Positions 7,512-13,221 of a stretch of DNA of 13,221 bases are shown here, piece after piece. The DNA comes from CAZRUA01 sp964603125 (GTDB lineage Bacteria > Bacteroidota > Bacteroidia > B-17B0 > Aurantibacillaceae). Every line of letters begins with the position of its first letter. The first letter of the stretch is position 1. The notes beneath the pieces are model-generated. The model saw only the letters and a program-made list of their open reading frames with translations, was not told the origin of the DNA and searched no databases. The translations under genes and the position numbers were made by a program. Where the stretch lies: positions 1 to 13,221 of the forward strand of contig CAZRUA010000101.1 of assembly GCA_964603125.1 (NCBI GenBank). Reading direction: 5' to 3'.

Positions 7512-8915
7512 ATGAACTATAACAAAATTACGAATGAAATAATTGCAGAACTAAGCATTTTACTAGGTGCGGAGCATGTTATAATTGACGCTGAAATGCG
7601 CAAAAATTACGCGCATGATGAAACCGAGGACTTACATTTTTTACCCGATGTGGTTGTAAAACCAGCTAATACAAATGAAGTATCGGCTGTAATGAAAATT
7701 GCCAATAAAAATAAAATTGTTGTTACGCCCAGAGGTGCGGGCACTGGACTAAGCGGAGGAGCTTTACCGGTTTTAGGAGGTATAAGTTTAAGTATGGAGC
7801 GCTTCAATAAAATTATTGAAATAGACGAACGAAACTTACAATCTACTGTTGAGCCTGGTGTAATAAACGAAGTATTTCAAAATGCAGTAGCTGAAAAAGG
7901 CCTGTTCTATCCTCCCGATCCTGCAAGTAAAGGAAGTTGCTTTTTAGGCGGTAATATTGCCGAAAACAGTGGTGGTCCAAAGGCAGTGAAATACGGAGTT
8001 ACCAAAGATTATGTATTAAACTTAGAAGTTGTTTTACCAACTGGTGAAATAATTTGGACAGGTGCCAACGTTTTAAAAAACTCAACCGGCTATAATTTAA
8101 CCCAGTTAATGATAGGCAGCGAAGGCACTTTAGGAATTGTGACTAAAATTGTTTTTAAGTTACTGCCTTTTCCTAAGCATAATTTATTGATGTTGGTTCC
8201 ATTTTATTCAGCGGAAAAAGCATGCGAAAGTGTTGCACAAGTTTTTAAAGCTGGGATTATACCAAGCGGTATGGAATTTATGGAACGTGATGCAATTGAC
8301 TGGAGTATTAAATATGCTGGGGAAGTAAATTTTAGCATTAAACCCGAATGGCAAGCTCTTTTATTAGTTGAAGTAGATGGTAATAATCTAGACGTTTTGT
8401 ATAGCGACTGCGAGCAAATTTCAGGAATAATGCAAGCACATGAGTGCGATGAGATTTTATTTGCCGATAGTGCCGATCAAAAAAATGCTTTATGGAAAAT
8501 ACGCCGTAAAGTAGGCGAAGCGGTTAAAAGCAATAGCATCTATAAAGAAGAGGATACTGTTGTTCCAAGAGCCGAACTACCTAAATTATTGAAAGGTGTA
8601 AAAGAAATTGGTAAAAAATATGGATTCACATCCGTTTGTTACGGACACGCTGGTGACGGAAACTTACACGTAAATATTATAAAAGGAGAGATGAGCGATG
8701 AAGATTGGAATAACAAGCTTAGCTTTGGTATTAGAGAAATCTTTGAATTATGTAAAACTTTAGGCGGTACTATAAGCGGTGAACACGGGATTGGTTGGGT
8801 TCAAAAATCATACATGGATATTATGTTTAGCGAAAAGGAAATTGAAGTTCAAAAACAAATCAAACGTGTTTTTGACCCCAATGAAATTTTAAACCCTAAA
8901 AAGATTTTTAATTAA
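7512..8915 (+). CDS. GlcD-like FAD-linked 2-hydroxyacid dehydrogenase/oxidase
   Basis: This 467-residue soluble flavoprotein belongs to the GlcD/D-lactate/D-2-hydroxyglutarate dehydrogenase family and oxidises a 2-hydroxyacid to the 2-oxoacid. The FAD-binding (PCMH/VAO) domain shows the pyrophosphate loop PRGAGTGLSGGA (73-84), ENSGGPKAVKYGVT (151-164) and IGSEGTLGIVT (201-211). The C-terminal FAD-oxidase domain carries YGHAGDGNLHV (377-387), with the metal/substrate histidines His379 and His386, and ISGEHGIG (421-428) with Glu424 and His425. All key residues are present and the length is typical. No signal peptide or C-terminal iron-sulfur extension is present, and neither GlcE nor GlcF is next to it, so the electron acceptor is unclear. 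Glycolate, D-lactate and D-2-hydroxyglutarate cannot be told apart from motifs alone. It is a single-gene unit that meets plsY tail to tail. Confidence 0.92.
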   Translation: MNYNKITNEIIAELSILLGAEHVIIDAEMRKNYAHDETEDLHFLPDVVVKPANTNEVSAVMKIANKNKIVVTPRGAGTGLSGGALPVLGGISLSMERFNKIIEIDERNLQSTVEPGVINEVFQNAVAEKGLFYPPDPASKGSCFLGGNIAENSGGPKAVKYGVTKDYVLNLEVVLPTGEIIWTGANVLKNSTGYNLTQLMIGSEGTLGIVTKIVFKLLPFPKHNLLMLVPFYSAEKACESVAQVFKAGIIPSGMEFMERDAIDWSIKYAGEVNFSIKPEWQALLLVEVDGNNLDVLYSDCEQISGIMQAHECDEILFADSADQKNALWKIRRKVGEAVKSNSIYKEEDTVVPRAELPKLLKGVKEIGKKYGFTSVCYGHAGDGNLHVNIIKGEMSDEDWNNKLSFGIREIFELCKTLGGTISGEHGIGWVQKSYMDIMFSEKEIEVQKQIKRVFDPNEILNPKKIFN

Positions 8916-8934
8916 TTGCTATTTAGCAATTTTT
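8914..8934 (+). terminator. Small hairpin with T-run at the convergent gene ends
   Basis: A 7-bp stem (AATTGCT with AGCAATT, bases 8914-8920 and 8925-8931) closes an ATTT loop; on the plus strand the T's from 8930 to 8934 serve as a T-tract. The stem overlaps the stop codon of the FAD-oxidase gene (8913-8915) and that of plsY (8919-8921, minus strand). It is AT-rich and so weak, but the position suits a terminator for the plus-strand gene, and partly also for plsY, whose minus-strand reading is followed by only a short AT-rich tail. Confidence 0.45.
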
Positions 8935-9560
8935 GAAGAAGCAAAAAGCTTCACTTTGTTTTCCTGACGCTTGATTAAACGTTGTATATTGCGTTTATGC
9001 GTTATAATCAACATTGCAGCCACCAAGAACGAAAAAACAATTAATGAAGGCGCTTGAGTGTGAAACACAAACAACACGAAAATAGGATAAGATAAACCTG
9101 ACAACATCGAAGATAAAGAAACGTATCTAGAACTTAGTAAAACAGCTAAGAAAACTAAAATCGATAATCCTGCTGCTTGAGGCTGAACTGCTAAAACTAC
9201 ACCTAAAATTGTAGCTACCCCTTTACCACCTCTAAAACCAACATAAACTGGAAAAATATGCCCCACCAAAGAAGCTACACCTAATGCAAGTTGAAGATTG
9301 ATGTAAGGATTTGAACCTACTTCATGAGTATAAAGATTAGCTAATAAAACCGCAACATATCCCTTTAAAACATCAATAATTAAAACAGGTATACCGGCCT
9401 TTTTTCCTAATACCCTAAATGTATTTGTAGCGCCTGCGTTGCCACTACCAAATTCTCTAACATCAATTCCGTAAAAAGCTCTACCAACCCAAACAGAAGT
9501 AGGAATTGAACCAATTAAATACGCAATTAACAATAAAATAATTTCTGTTGTTGAAACCAT
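8919..9560 (-). CDS. plsY: Acyl-phosphate:glycerol-3-phosphate acyltransferase PlsY
   Basis: PlsY is an inner-membrane enzyme that transfers the acyl group from acyl-phosphate (made by PlsX) to glycerol-3-phosphate, giving lysophosphatidic acid, the first step of bacterial phospholipid synthesis. With the start chosen here the protein has 213 residues, normal for the family. The first helix begins immediately and is followed by LIGSIPTS. Motif 1 is GSGNAGATN (38-46). Motif 2 is GHIFPVYVGFRGGKGVAT (100-117), containing the glycerol-phosphate-binding glycines. The C-terminal HKRNIQRL (188-195) is motif 3, after several hydrophobic helices. An upstream in-frame ATG at 9621-9623 would add 21 residues with no family counterpart; ATG 9558-9560 gives the usual N-terminus and sits 4 bases after a -7 promoter element. 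It ends 3 bases from the convergent FAD-oxidase gene. Confidence 0.94.
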   Translation of the reverse strand: MVSTTEIILLLIAYLIGSIPTSVWVGRAFYGIDVREFGSGNAGATNTFRVLGKKAGIPVLIIDVLKGYVAVLLANLYTHEVGSNPYINLQLALGVASLVGHIFPVYVGFRGGKGVATILGVVLAVQPQAAGLSILVFLAVLLSSRYVSLSSMLSGLSYPIFVLFVFHTQAPSLIVFSFLVAAMLIITHKRNIQRLIKRQENKVKLFASSKIAK

Positions 9561-9564
9561 GGCA

Positions 9565-9572
9565 CAAATGTA
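9565..9572 (-). promoter_or_regulatory. plsY: Candidate Bacteroidota -7 promoter element (TACATTTG) of plsY
   Basis: The minus strand reads TACATTTG, an exact TAnnTTTG match, only 4 bases before the plsY ATG at 9560. The octamer is identical to the one at 3567-3574. No TTG occurs at -33. If active, it would yield a leaderless or nearly leaderless plsY mRNA, and it would exclude the upstream ATG at 9623 from the transcript. Confidence 0.4.
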
Positions 9573-9576
9573 CGAT

Positions 9577-9608
9577 TTTTTGCTAAATATGAGCGCACTT
9601 TTTGCTAA
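9577..9608. repeat. Pair of 10-bp direct repeats TTTTTGCTAA upstream of plsY
   Basis: TTTTTGCTAA occurs at 9577-9586 and again at 9599-9608, starts 22 bases apart (about two helical turns), just upstream of the candidate plsY -7 element. On the transcribed orientation the copies read TTAGCAAAAA. The spacing and position would suit binding of a dimeric regulator or a curved upstream element, but in AT-rich DNA two 10-mers may also coincide by chance. Confidence 0.4.
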
Positions 9609-9631
9609 CGCACTGATTATCAATCGAAATT

Positions 9632-9691
9632 AAAACACACAGAATTAACAATTCCGTAATTTTTATTTAAAATAAACCTAAAATGTGTTTT
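9632..9691. repeat. Nested inverted repeats between the siaC-like gene and plsY
   Basis: An outer 8-bp inverted repeat (AAAACACA 9632-9639 with TGTGTTTT 9684-9691) encloses two smaller hairpins: GAATT/AATTC (9642-9646/9650-9654) and TTTATT/AATAAA (9662-9667/9671-9676). Together they could fold as a three-way junction. On the minus strand it follows the stop codon of the SiaC-family gene and ends in TGTGTTTTAATTT, so it may act as a weak terminator or 3' stabilising structure. All stems are AT-rich and chance is not excluded. Confidence 0.3.
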
Positions 9692-10101
9692 TAAGCCGAA
9701 ACCTCAACAAAGTTGAAAGCATGCTTTACAAGATAAGAATAGTCTTCGCCAGCTTCTTTAATTTCTTCATCATCTTCCATATAAAACCAGTTTACATGAA
9801 CTTCGGCTCCTTTAGCTTTTAATTTCAAGAAATTATTAATCAATACAACTAAACATTTAGCAGAGGCTGTATTAAAGAAATCTAGCTTTAAGTTTAAGTT
9901 TACAATTTTTAAATCTGCGTTATAGTAATTATCAGTTAACCATTTATTCAGATTATCAAAAAATTGAATTGGATTTTCAGGTATTATTCTGCCATCAATA
10001 GTAAAAGTAGTTGTAGCCAAATCAAAATCAATTAGCGGCGTAAATCCTGATACGTCGATAAATAATCGTGTAGGAGTATTAATTTCTTTAGCTGTATGCA
10101 T
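9691..10101 (-). CDS. SiaC family regulatory phosphoprotein (DUF1987)
   Basis: This 136-residue cytoplasmic protein matches the SiaC/DUF1987 pattern. The N-terminus has TPLIDFD (21-27), then the strand FTIDGRIIPENPIQFF (33-48), the tryptophan of LNKWL, and the phospho-site motif LDFFNTASAK (73-82). The C-terminal NWFYMEDDEEIKEAGEDY (104-121) fits the family's acidic 'W.Y..dDe...e.Ged' signature. In Pseudomonas aeruginosa, SiaC is an anti-sigma-antagonist-like protein phosphorylated on a Thr of the FNT motif by kinase SiaB and dephosphorylated by the PP2C phosphatase SiaA; the unphosphorylated form activates the diguanylate cyclase SiaD. The matching residue here is Thr78. The gene lies 105 bases downstream of a SpoIIE/PP2C sensor phosphatase on the same strand, its likely phosphatase. 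The output target in this organism is unknown. A promoter-like sequence in the gap suggests independent expression as well. Confidence 0.88.
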   Translation of the reverse strand: MHTAKEINTPTRLFIDVSGFTPLIDFDLATTTFTIDGRIIPENPIQFFDNLNKWLTDNYYNADLKIVNLNLKLDFFNTASAKCLVVLINNFLKLKAKGAEVHVNWFYMEDDEEIKEAGEDYSYLVKHAFNFVEVSA

Positions 10102-10129
10102 TATTACTTAATGGGGGTGAAATTTTACT

Positions 10130-10162
10130 CAAAATTAAAATTTTATTTCATATTAAACGCAA
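10130..10162 (-). promoter_or_regulatory. Candidate Bacteroidota promoter of the SiaC-family gene
   Basis: On the minus strand a TTG (10162-10160) is followed after 22 bases by TAATTTTG (10137-10130), an exact TAnnTTTG. This agrees with the Bacteroidota -33/-7 arrangement (TTG, 17-23 bases, TAnnTTTG). Transcription would start about 20-25 bases before the ATG at 10101. It lies in the gap after the sensor phosphatase gene, so the SiaC-like protein can probably be made in excess of its phosphatase. Confidence 0.5.
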
Positions 10163-10206
10163 AGTACAATAGCAAATTTCGATTTTATGCTAAAAAACAC
10201 GATGAA

Positions 10207-13200
10207 TTACATTTTTAAACCAATTACTAAGATGTCATCCACCTGTTCATAACCGTGCTTCCATTTGTTTATATGGTGCTCCAATTCCTTACCCTGAGCT
10301 TGCATTTCCATTTTGGCAATACTACTCACAAACGACTTGAAATTCTTGGTCATTAGTTTTTTGCCATCAGTTCCGCCAAATTGATCACCATAACCGTCAG
10401 TACTCATATAAAGCAAGTCTCCCTTTTCAAACGTTAAATCATGTTCTTCAAAAATTTGACTATCATCGGTTGAGCCCGCAATACCAGCTTTGGTAGGCTT
10501 AATCTCGGTTAAATCTAAAGAAGTATTCTTTTCAGGATTTTTGATAATCCACAAAAAGCGATTAGCGCCTGCATAAAGTACCTGTTTGGTTTGAATATTA
10601 ACTTTTAAAAGGGCTATTTCCATTCCGTCCTTAGTGGTTCCTTCGGCATTGGATTGGCGCAATGAAACTTTAATGCTCTTATTCACCATTTTCAAAATTT
10701 CTCCTGGCTGGTGCGTGTGTTTCACGGCATCGTTCAACTTATCAGTACAAACCATACTCATAAATCCTCCGGGAACACCATGTCCTGTGCAATCGGCACT
10801 TGCAATTAAAAATTCAGAGTCATTTATTTTATAGAACCAATAAAAATCACCGCTTACAATATCTTTAGGTTGGAAAAAAATAAAAATATCTTTCCACATT
10901 AACTTCACCTCATCTAAAGGTGGTAAAATGGCATTTTGAATTCGTTTTGCATAATTAATACTATCCGTAATTTCTTGCTTTTGATGAAGGATTTGAACGT
11001 TTTGGTGTTGCAGCTCAACATTTTTATGTTCAATTTCCTTTGTCCTTTGCTTTACTGTGTCTTCTAGTTTTTTGTTTTGTGCCTTTAATCGTGCCGAGGA
11101 AATTTTAATAGCCAAATAAATTACCAAAACCAAAACAACCAAATAAGCAATATAAGCCCATATTGTGCGGTACCAAGGCGGTAATATTATAAAATTCACA
11201 ACTACTTCTTCACCTTCGGTTTCGTAAACATTCTTAGCCTTTACAATTAGTTTGTAATTTCCCTCATGTAAATTGTTAAGTTTAATTTTTCTATCCAAAG
11301 AGTAGCTGGTGAAAGCTGTATCTAAGCCTTCGAGTTTATAAGTATATGTTATCTTATCCTCGTGCTTGTAAAAATTACTTGCCAGCTCAATAGTTAACTG
11401 ATTTAAGTTATAGGGAAGAGTAAATGTTTTATCGTGCGAATTTACTATAGCTCCAGCATAAACAACTGAATCATTTTTTGTTTGAATACTTCTGATAATT
11501 GTTTTAAAAGGCTTAGAATAATTAAAATCATTTTGCATGTTATACTTCACCAAACCTTCGGTTAATGCAACATATAAATCTTCTCCATTAACATACAACA
11601 AGTTTTCGCGCCCCATGTCAATTGGTAAAAATGGTTTATACACTTCTTGTTTACTGCTTTTATTATAGTAATGAGGGAAATTATCAATAATGGCATATAC
11701 ATTATCACTCTTATCTTTTAAATAAGAAAAGCTAGCATTTGCTTTGTTAAAGAAATCTACTGTATCAAAAACTAAAATTTCGTCCTTCTCAATTGATGCT
11801 TGCAACAAGCCATACATGGTTCCTATAACAACTTTACCATTATACTTAAATGGCTCCGACCATCCCCCACTAGGCACTCCATTATCTTCACCAAAAATTT
11901 GAATTTTAAATACCCCACTACCATTATCATGAATTTTATAGATAGAACCTGTTGCAGTTACCCAAAAATCATTGTTCTCAGCATCCTCTTCAATACCGGT
12001 TATTGTTCCTGTAATCTCAAATAAATCTGAATATACTTTGTCTTTGCTGTCGAGAATAATCAACTCATCACTGGCTCCAATAAGCAACATATTCTTACTA
12101 CTTATAAATATTGAGCGCACCGCTCCATCGAATAAAATTGTTTTTTGTTCCTTATAAATCTGATACAATTTATCAGAATCATCGAGTAATTTACCATCCC
12201 TAATTTTTAAATGCCAAACGATATCGTTAATACCATAAACATGTTTAAACTGGTGTGAACCTTCATCCTTAACCATTAATCCTTCCGAAGTTGCTGCGTA
12301 AGTTTTTCCTTCGTAAACGCAAACATCTTGCACATTACCATACAGGCCGTTTTCCGAACTATAAATCTCAAAAGGAGAATCTATATCCACTTTAGCCAAA
12401 CCTTTATCTAAGCCCAACCATAGGTTTCCCGTGTTATCTAATAGCTGTGCAATTACATTGTTTACAGCTAAACCAATTTCCATATTTACAGCCTTGATAA
12501 CCTCGCCGCTATCATTAATAATAATGCTGCCCATAAGAGCGGTATTTACAGCATATCGTTTTTCGGAAATTTGAATTGCTCCTAAAATCTTAGCATTCAG
12601 CCATAGGTTTTGATTTTTTACTGCAAAAGGAACACATTTTTTTTGCACCGAATTGAATAAAAACAAACCCAACTCTTGAGTAAATATGATATTATTATCG
12701 TTACCCTTGCCATAAGGCAACATGGCGAAAATACCATACTCTTTAAAATCAGGTGTATTAGGCACAAGTTCCAACTTACCATGGTTGTAGACTTTTAAGC
12801 CAACTTGTCTTTCGCGTATATAAAATTTATTATTTGAGAAAACTGAAAGATGGTAACTTGTTTCGGGAGTAAAAACTTTTATTGATTTATAATCATAAAC
12901 AAAAAGTTTTTGCTGACTTTGAAAAAATACATTTTTTCCATCGCAAAAGATTCTCCAAATATTATCAGTAAACCTATCCTTTTCAGCAAGTTTATCACTT
13001 AAATGTTCAAATTTTAGCTTACCATTTGCTTGTTCCTGCAAATAACCAAAATGAGCTGTGGTACCAACAAAAATTTTATTGTTATTATCAATTGCGAGTG
13101 AAATAACCTTTTGACCAGCCACAACAGGAATAAAATCCCAACTATGACCATCGTAAACTAAAATACCATTATCATTACCAACAAAAATTAATCCTTGCTT

Positions 13201-13221
13201 ATTTTGGATAATTGTCCAGTT
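10207..13221 (-). CDS. Propeller sensor/SpoIIE (PP2C) serine phosphatase, 5' end outside window
   Basis: The frame is open to the right edge: 1004 residues are visible and the start lies beyond. The GTG at 13120-13122 is an internal Val, because the 33 codons before it encode another propeller repeat (QNKQGLIFVGNDNGILVYDG). Order in the visible fragment: two-component-regulator-type beta-propeller repeats (1 to ~590, e.g. DNTGNLWLGLDKGLAKV), a Y_Y_Y domain (~600-681, KLEGLDTAFTSYSLDRK), one TM helix (~687-705), a coiled coil (~708-765) and a SpoIIE/PP2C phosphatase domain (~780-1004). The metal-binding aspartates are all present: SGDFYW (Asp792), ADCTGHG (Asp810), STDGYGD (Asp942) and VDDILV (Asp995/996). 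The propeller should sense a periplasmic ligand and the phosphatase should act in the cytoplasm on a Ser/Thr phosphoprotein. There is no histidine kinase or DNA-binding domain. The SiaC-family gene just downstream is the obvious substrate. Confidence 0.93.
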   Translation of the reverse strand, partial: NWTIIQNKQGLIFVGNDNGILVYDGHSWDFIPVVAGQKVISLAIDNNNKIFVGTTAHFGYLQEQANGKLKFEHLSDKLAEKDRFTDNIWRIFCDGKNVFFQSQQKLFVYDYKSIKVFTPETSYHLSVFSNNKFYIRERQVGLKVYNHGKLELVPNTPDFKEYGIFAMLPYGKGNDNNIIFTQELGLFLFNSVQKKCVPFAVKNQNLWLNAKILGAIQISEKRYAVNTALMGSIIINDSGEVIKAVNMEIGLAVNNVIAQLLDNTGNLWLGLDKGLAKVDIDSPFEIYSSENGLYGNVQDVCVYEGKTYAATSEGLMVKDEGSHQFKHVYGINDIVWHLKIRDGKLLDDSDKLYQIYKEQKTILFDGAVRSIFISSKNMLLIGASDELIILDSKDKVYSDLFEITGTITGIEEDAENNDFWVTATGSIYKIHDNGSGVFKIQIFGEDNGVPSGGWSEPFKYNGKVVIGTMYGLLQASIEKDEILVFDTVDFFNKANASFSYLKDKSDNVYAIIDNFPHYYNKSSKQEVYKPFLPIDMGRENLLYVNGEDLYVALTEGLVKYNMQNDFNYSKPFKTIIRSIQTKNDSVVYAGAIVNSHDKTFTLPYNLNQLTIELASNFYKHEDKITYTYKLEGLDTAFTSYSLDRKIKLNNLHEGNYKLIVKAKNVYETEGEEVVVNFIILPPWYRTIWAYIAYLVVLVLVIYLAIKISSARLKAQNKKLEDTVKQRTKEIEHKNVELQHQNVQILHQKQEITDSINYAKRIQNAILPPLDEVKLMWKDIFIFFQPKDIVSGDFYWFYKINDSEFLIASADCTGHGVPGGFMSMVCTDKLNDAVKHTHQPGEILKMVNKSIKVSLRQSNAEGTTKDGMEIALLKVNIQTKQVLYAGANRFLWIIKNPEKNTSLDLTEIKPTKAGIAGSTDDSQIFEEHDLTFEKGDLLYMSTDGYGDQFGGTDGKKLMTKNFKSFVSSIAKMEMQAQGKELEHHINKWKHGYEQVDDILVIGLKM

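Noticed and set aside
7607..7807. Minus-strand open frame of 66 codons with a hydrophobic middle
   Set aside because: Antisense to the FAD-binding domain of the GlcD-like gene; the hydrophobicity comes from its complement.
9561..9623. 21-residue N-terminal extension of PlsY from ATG 9623
   Set aside because: PlsY normally begins right at its first helix; the extension contains a promoter-like -7 element and direct repeats, which fits non-coding DNA.
10634..10834. Plus-strand open frame with Cys-rich translation, inside the SpoIIE domain
   Set aside because: Antisense to the conserved ADCTGHG region of the phosphatase; no independent coding evidence.
11107..11170. Hybrid two-component sensor reading of the large propeller protein
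   Set aside because: The segment after the TM helix leads into a coiled coil and SpoIIE phosphatase; no H-box, HATPase, receiver or HTH domain is present.
11800..12157. Two overlapping plus-strand open frames
   Set aside because: Antisense to the propeller repeats; overlap each other in different frames and have no recognisable features.

Overview
This window looks like a chromosomal segment from a member of the Bacteroidota. The composition is AT-rich and genes are not preceded by Shine-Dalgarno sequences. Several starts sit just downstream of Bacteroidota-type -7 elements (TAnnTTTG). The gene content also fits: a DPP IV-type S9 peptidase with a POT peptide transporter, a propeller/Y_Y_Y/SpoIIE sensor phosphatase, and a secreted protein whose C-terminus resembles a type IX secretion sorting domain. 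I cannot name a genus. There are no RNA genes, insertion sequences, CRISPR arrays or prophage genes, and no stretch over 300 bases lacks a gene.

Left part (1-3.6 kb). The first 436 bases hold the 3' end of a plus-strand gene for an AlgX/AlgJ-like SGNH O-acetyltransferase, cut by the window edge. Facing it is a tightly packed four-gene minus-strand cluster. In transcription order it encodes a secreted protein of unknown function, a LOG-family nucleotide phosphoribohydrolase, a class V PLP-dependent aminotransferase, and a two-helix membrane protein with a possible PH-like domain. The gaps are 14, 2 and 0 bases, so this is almost certainly one transcription unit.

Middle part (3.6-9.6 kb). A minus-strand pair encodes an exported dipeptidyl peptidase IV and, 9 bases downstream, a proton-coupled di/tripeptide transporter. 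Together they make a peptide scavenging unit: cleave dipeptides outside the cytoplasm, then import them. A strong intrinsic terminator closes this unit right before the left cluster. Divergent from it is a GlcD-like FAD-dependent 2-hydroxyacid dehydrogenase. That gene meets plsY (acyl-phosphate glycerol-3-phosphate acyltransferase, phospholipid synthesis) tail to tail over a small hairpin.

Right part (9.7-13.2 kb). A SiaC-family (DUF1987) regulatory phosphoprotein lies directly downstream of a very large sensor protein: a beta-propeller, Y_Y_Y domain, membrane helix, coiled coil and an intact SpoIIE/PP2C phosphatase domain. The sensor gene runs off the right edge. This pairing resembles the SiaA phosphatase/SiaC substrate partner switch, with the HAMP-type sensor replaced by a periplasmic propeller. 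It is the most interesting system in the window. No SiaB-like kinase or diguanylate cyclase is visible here.
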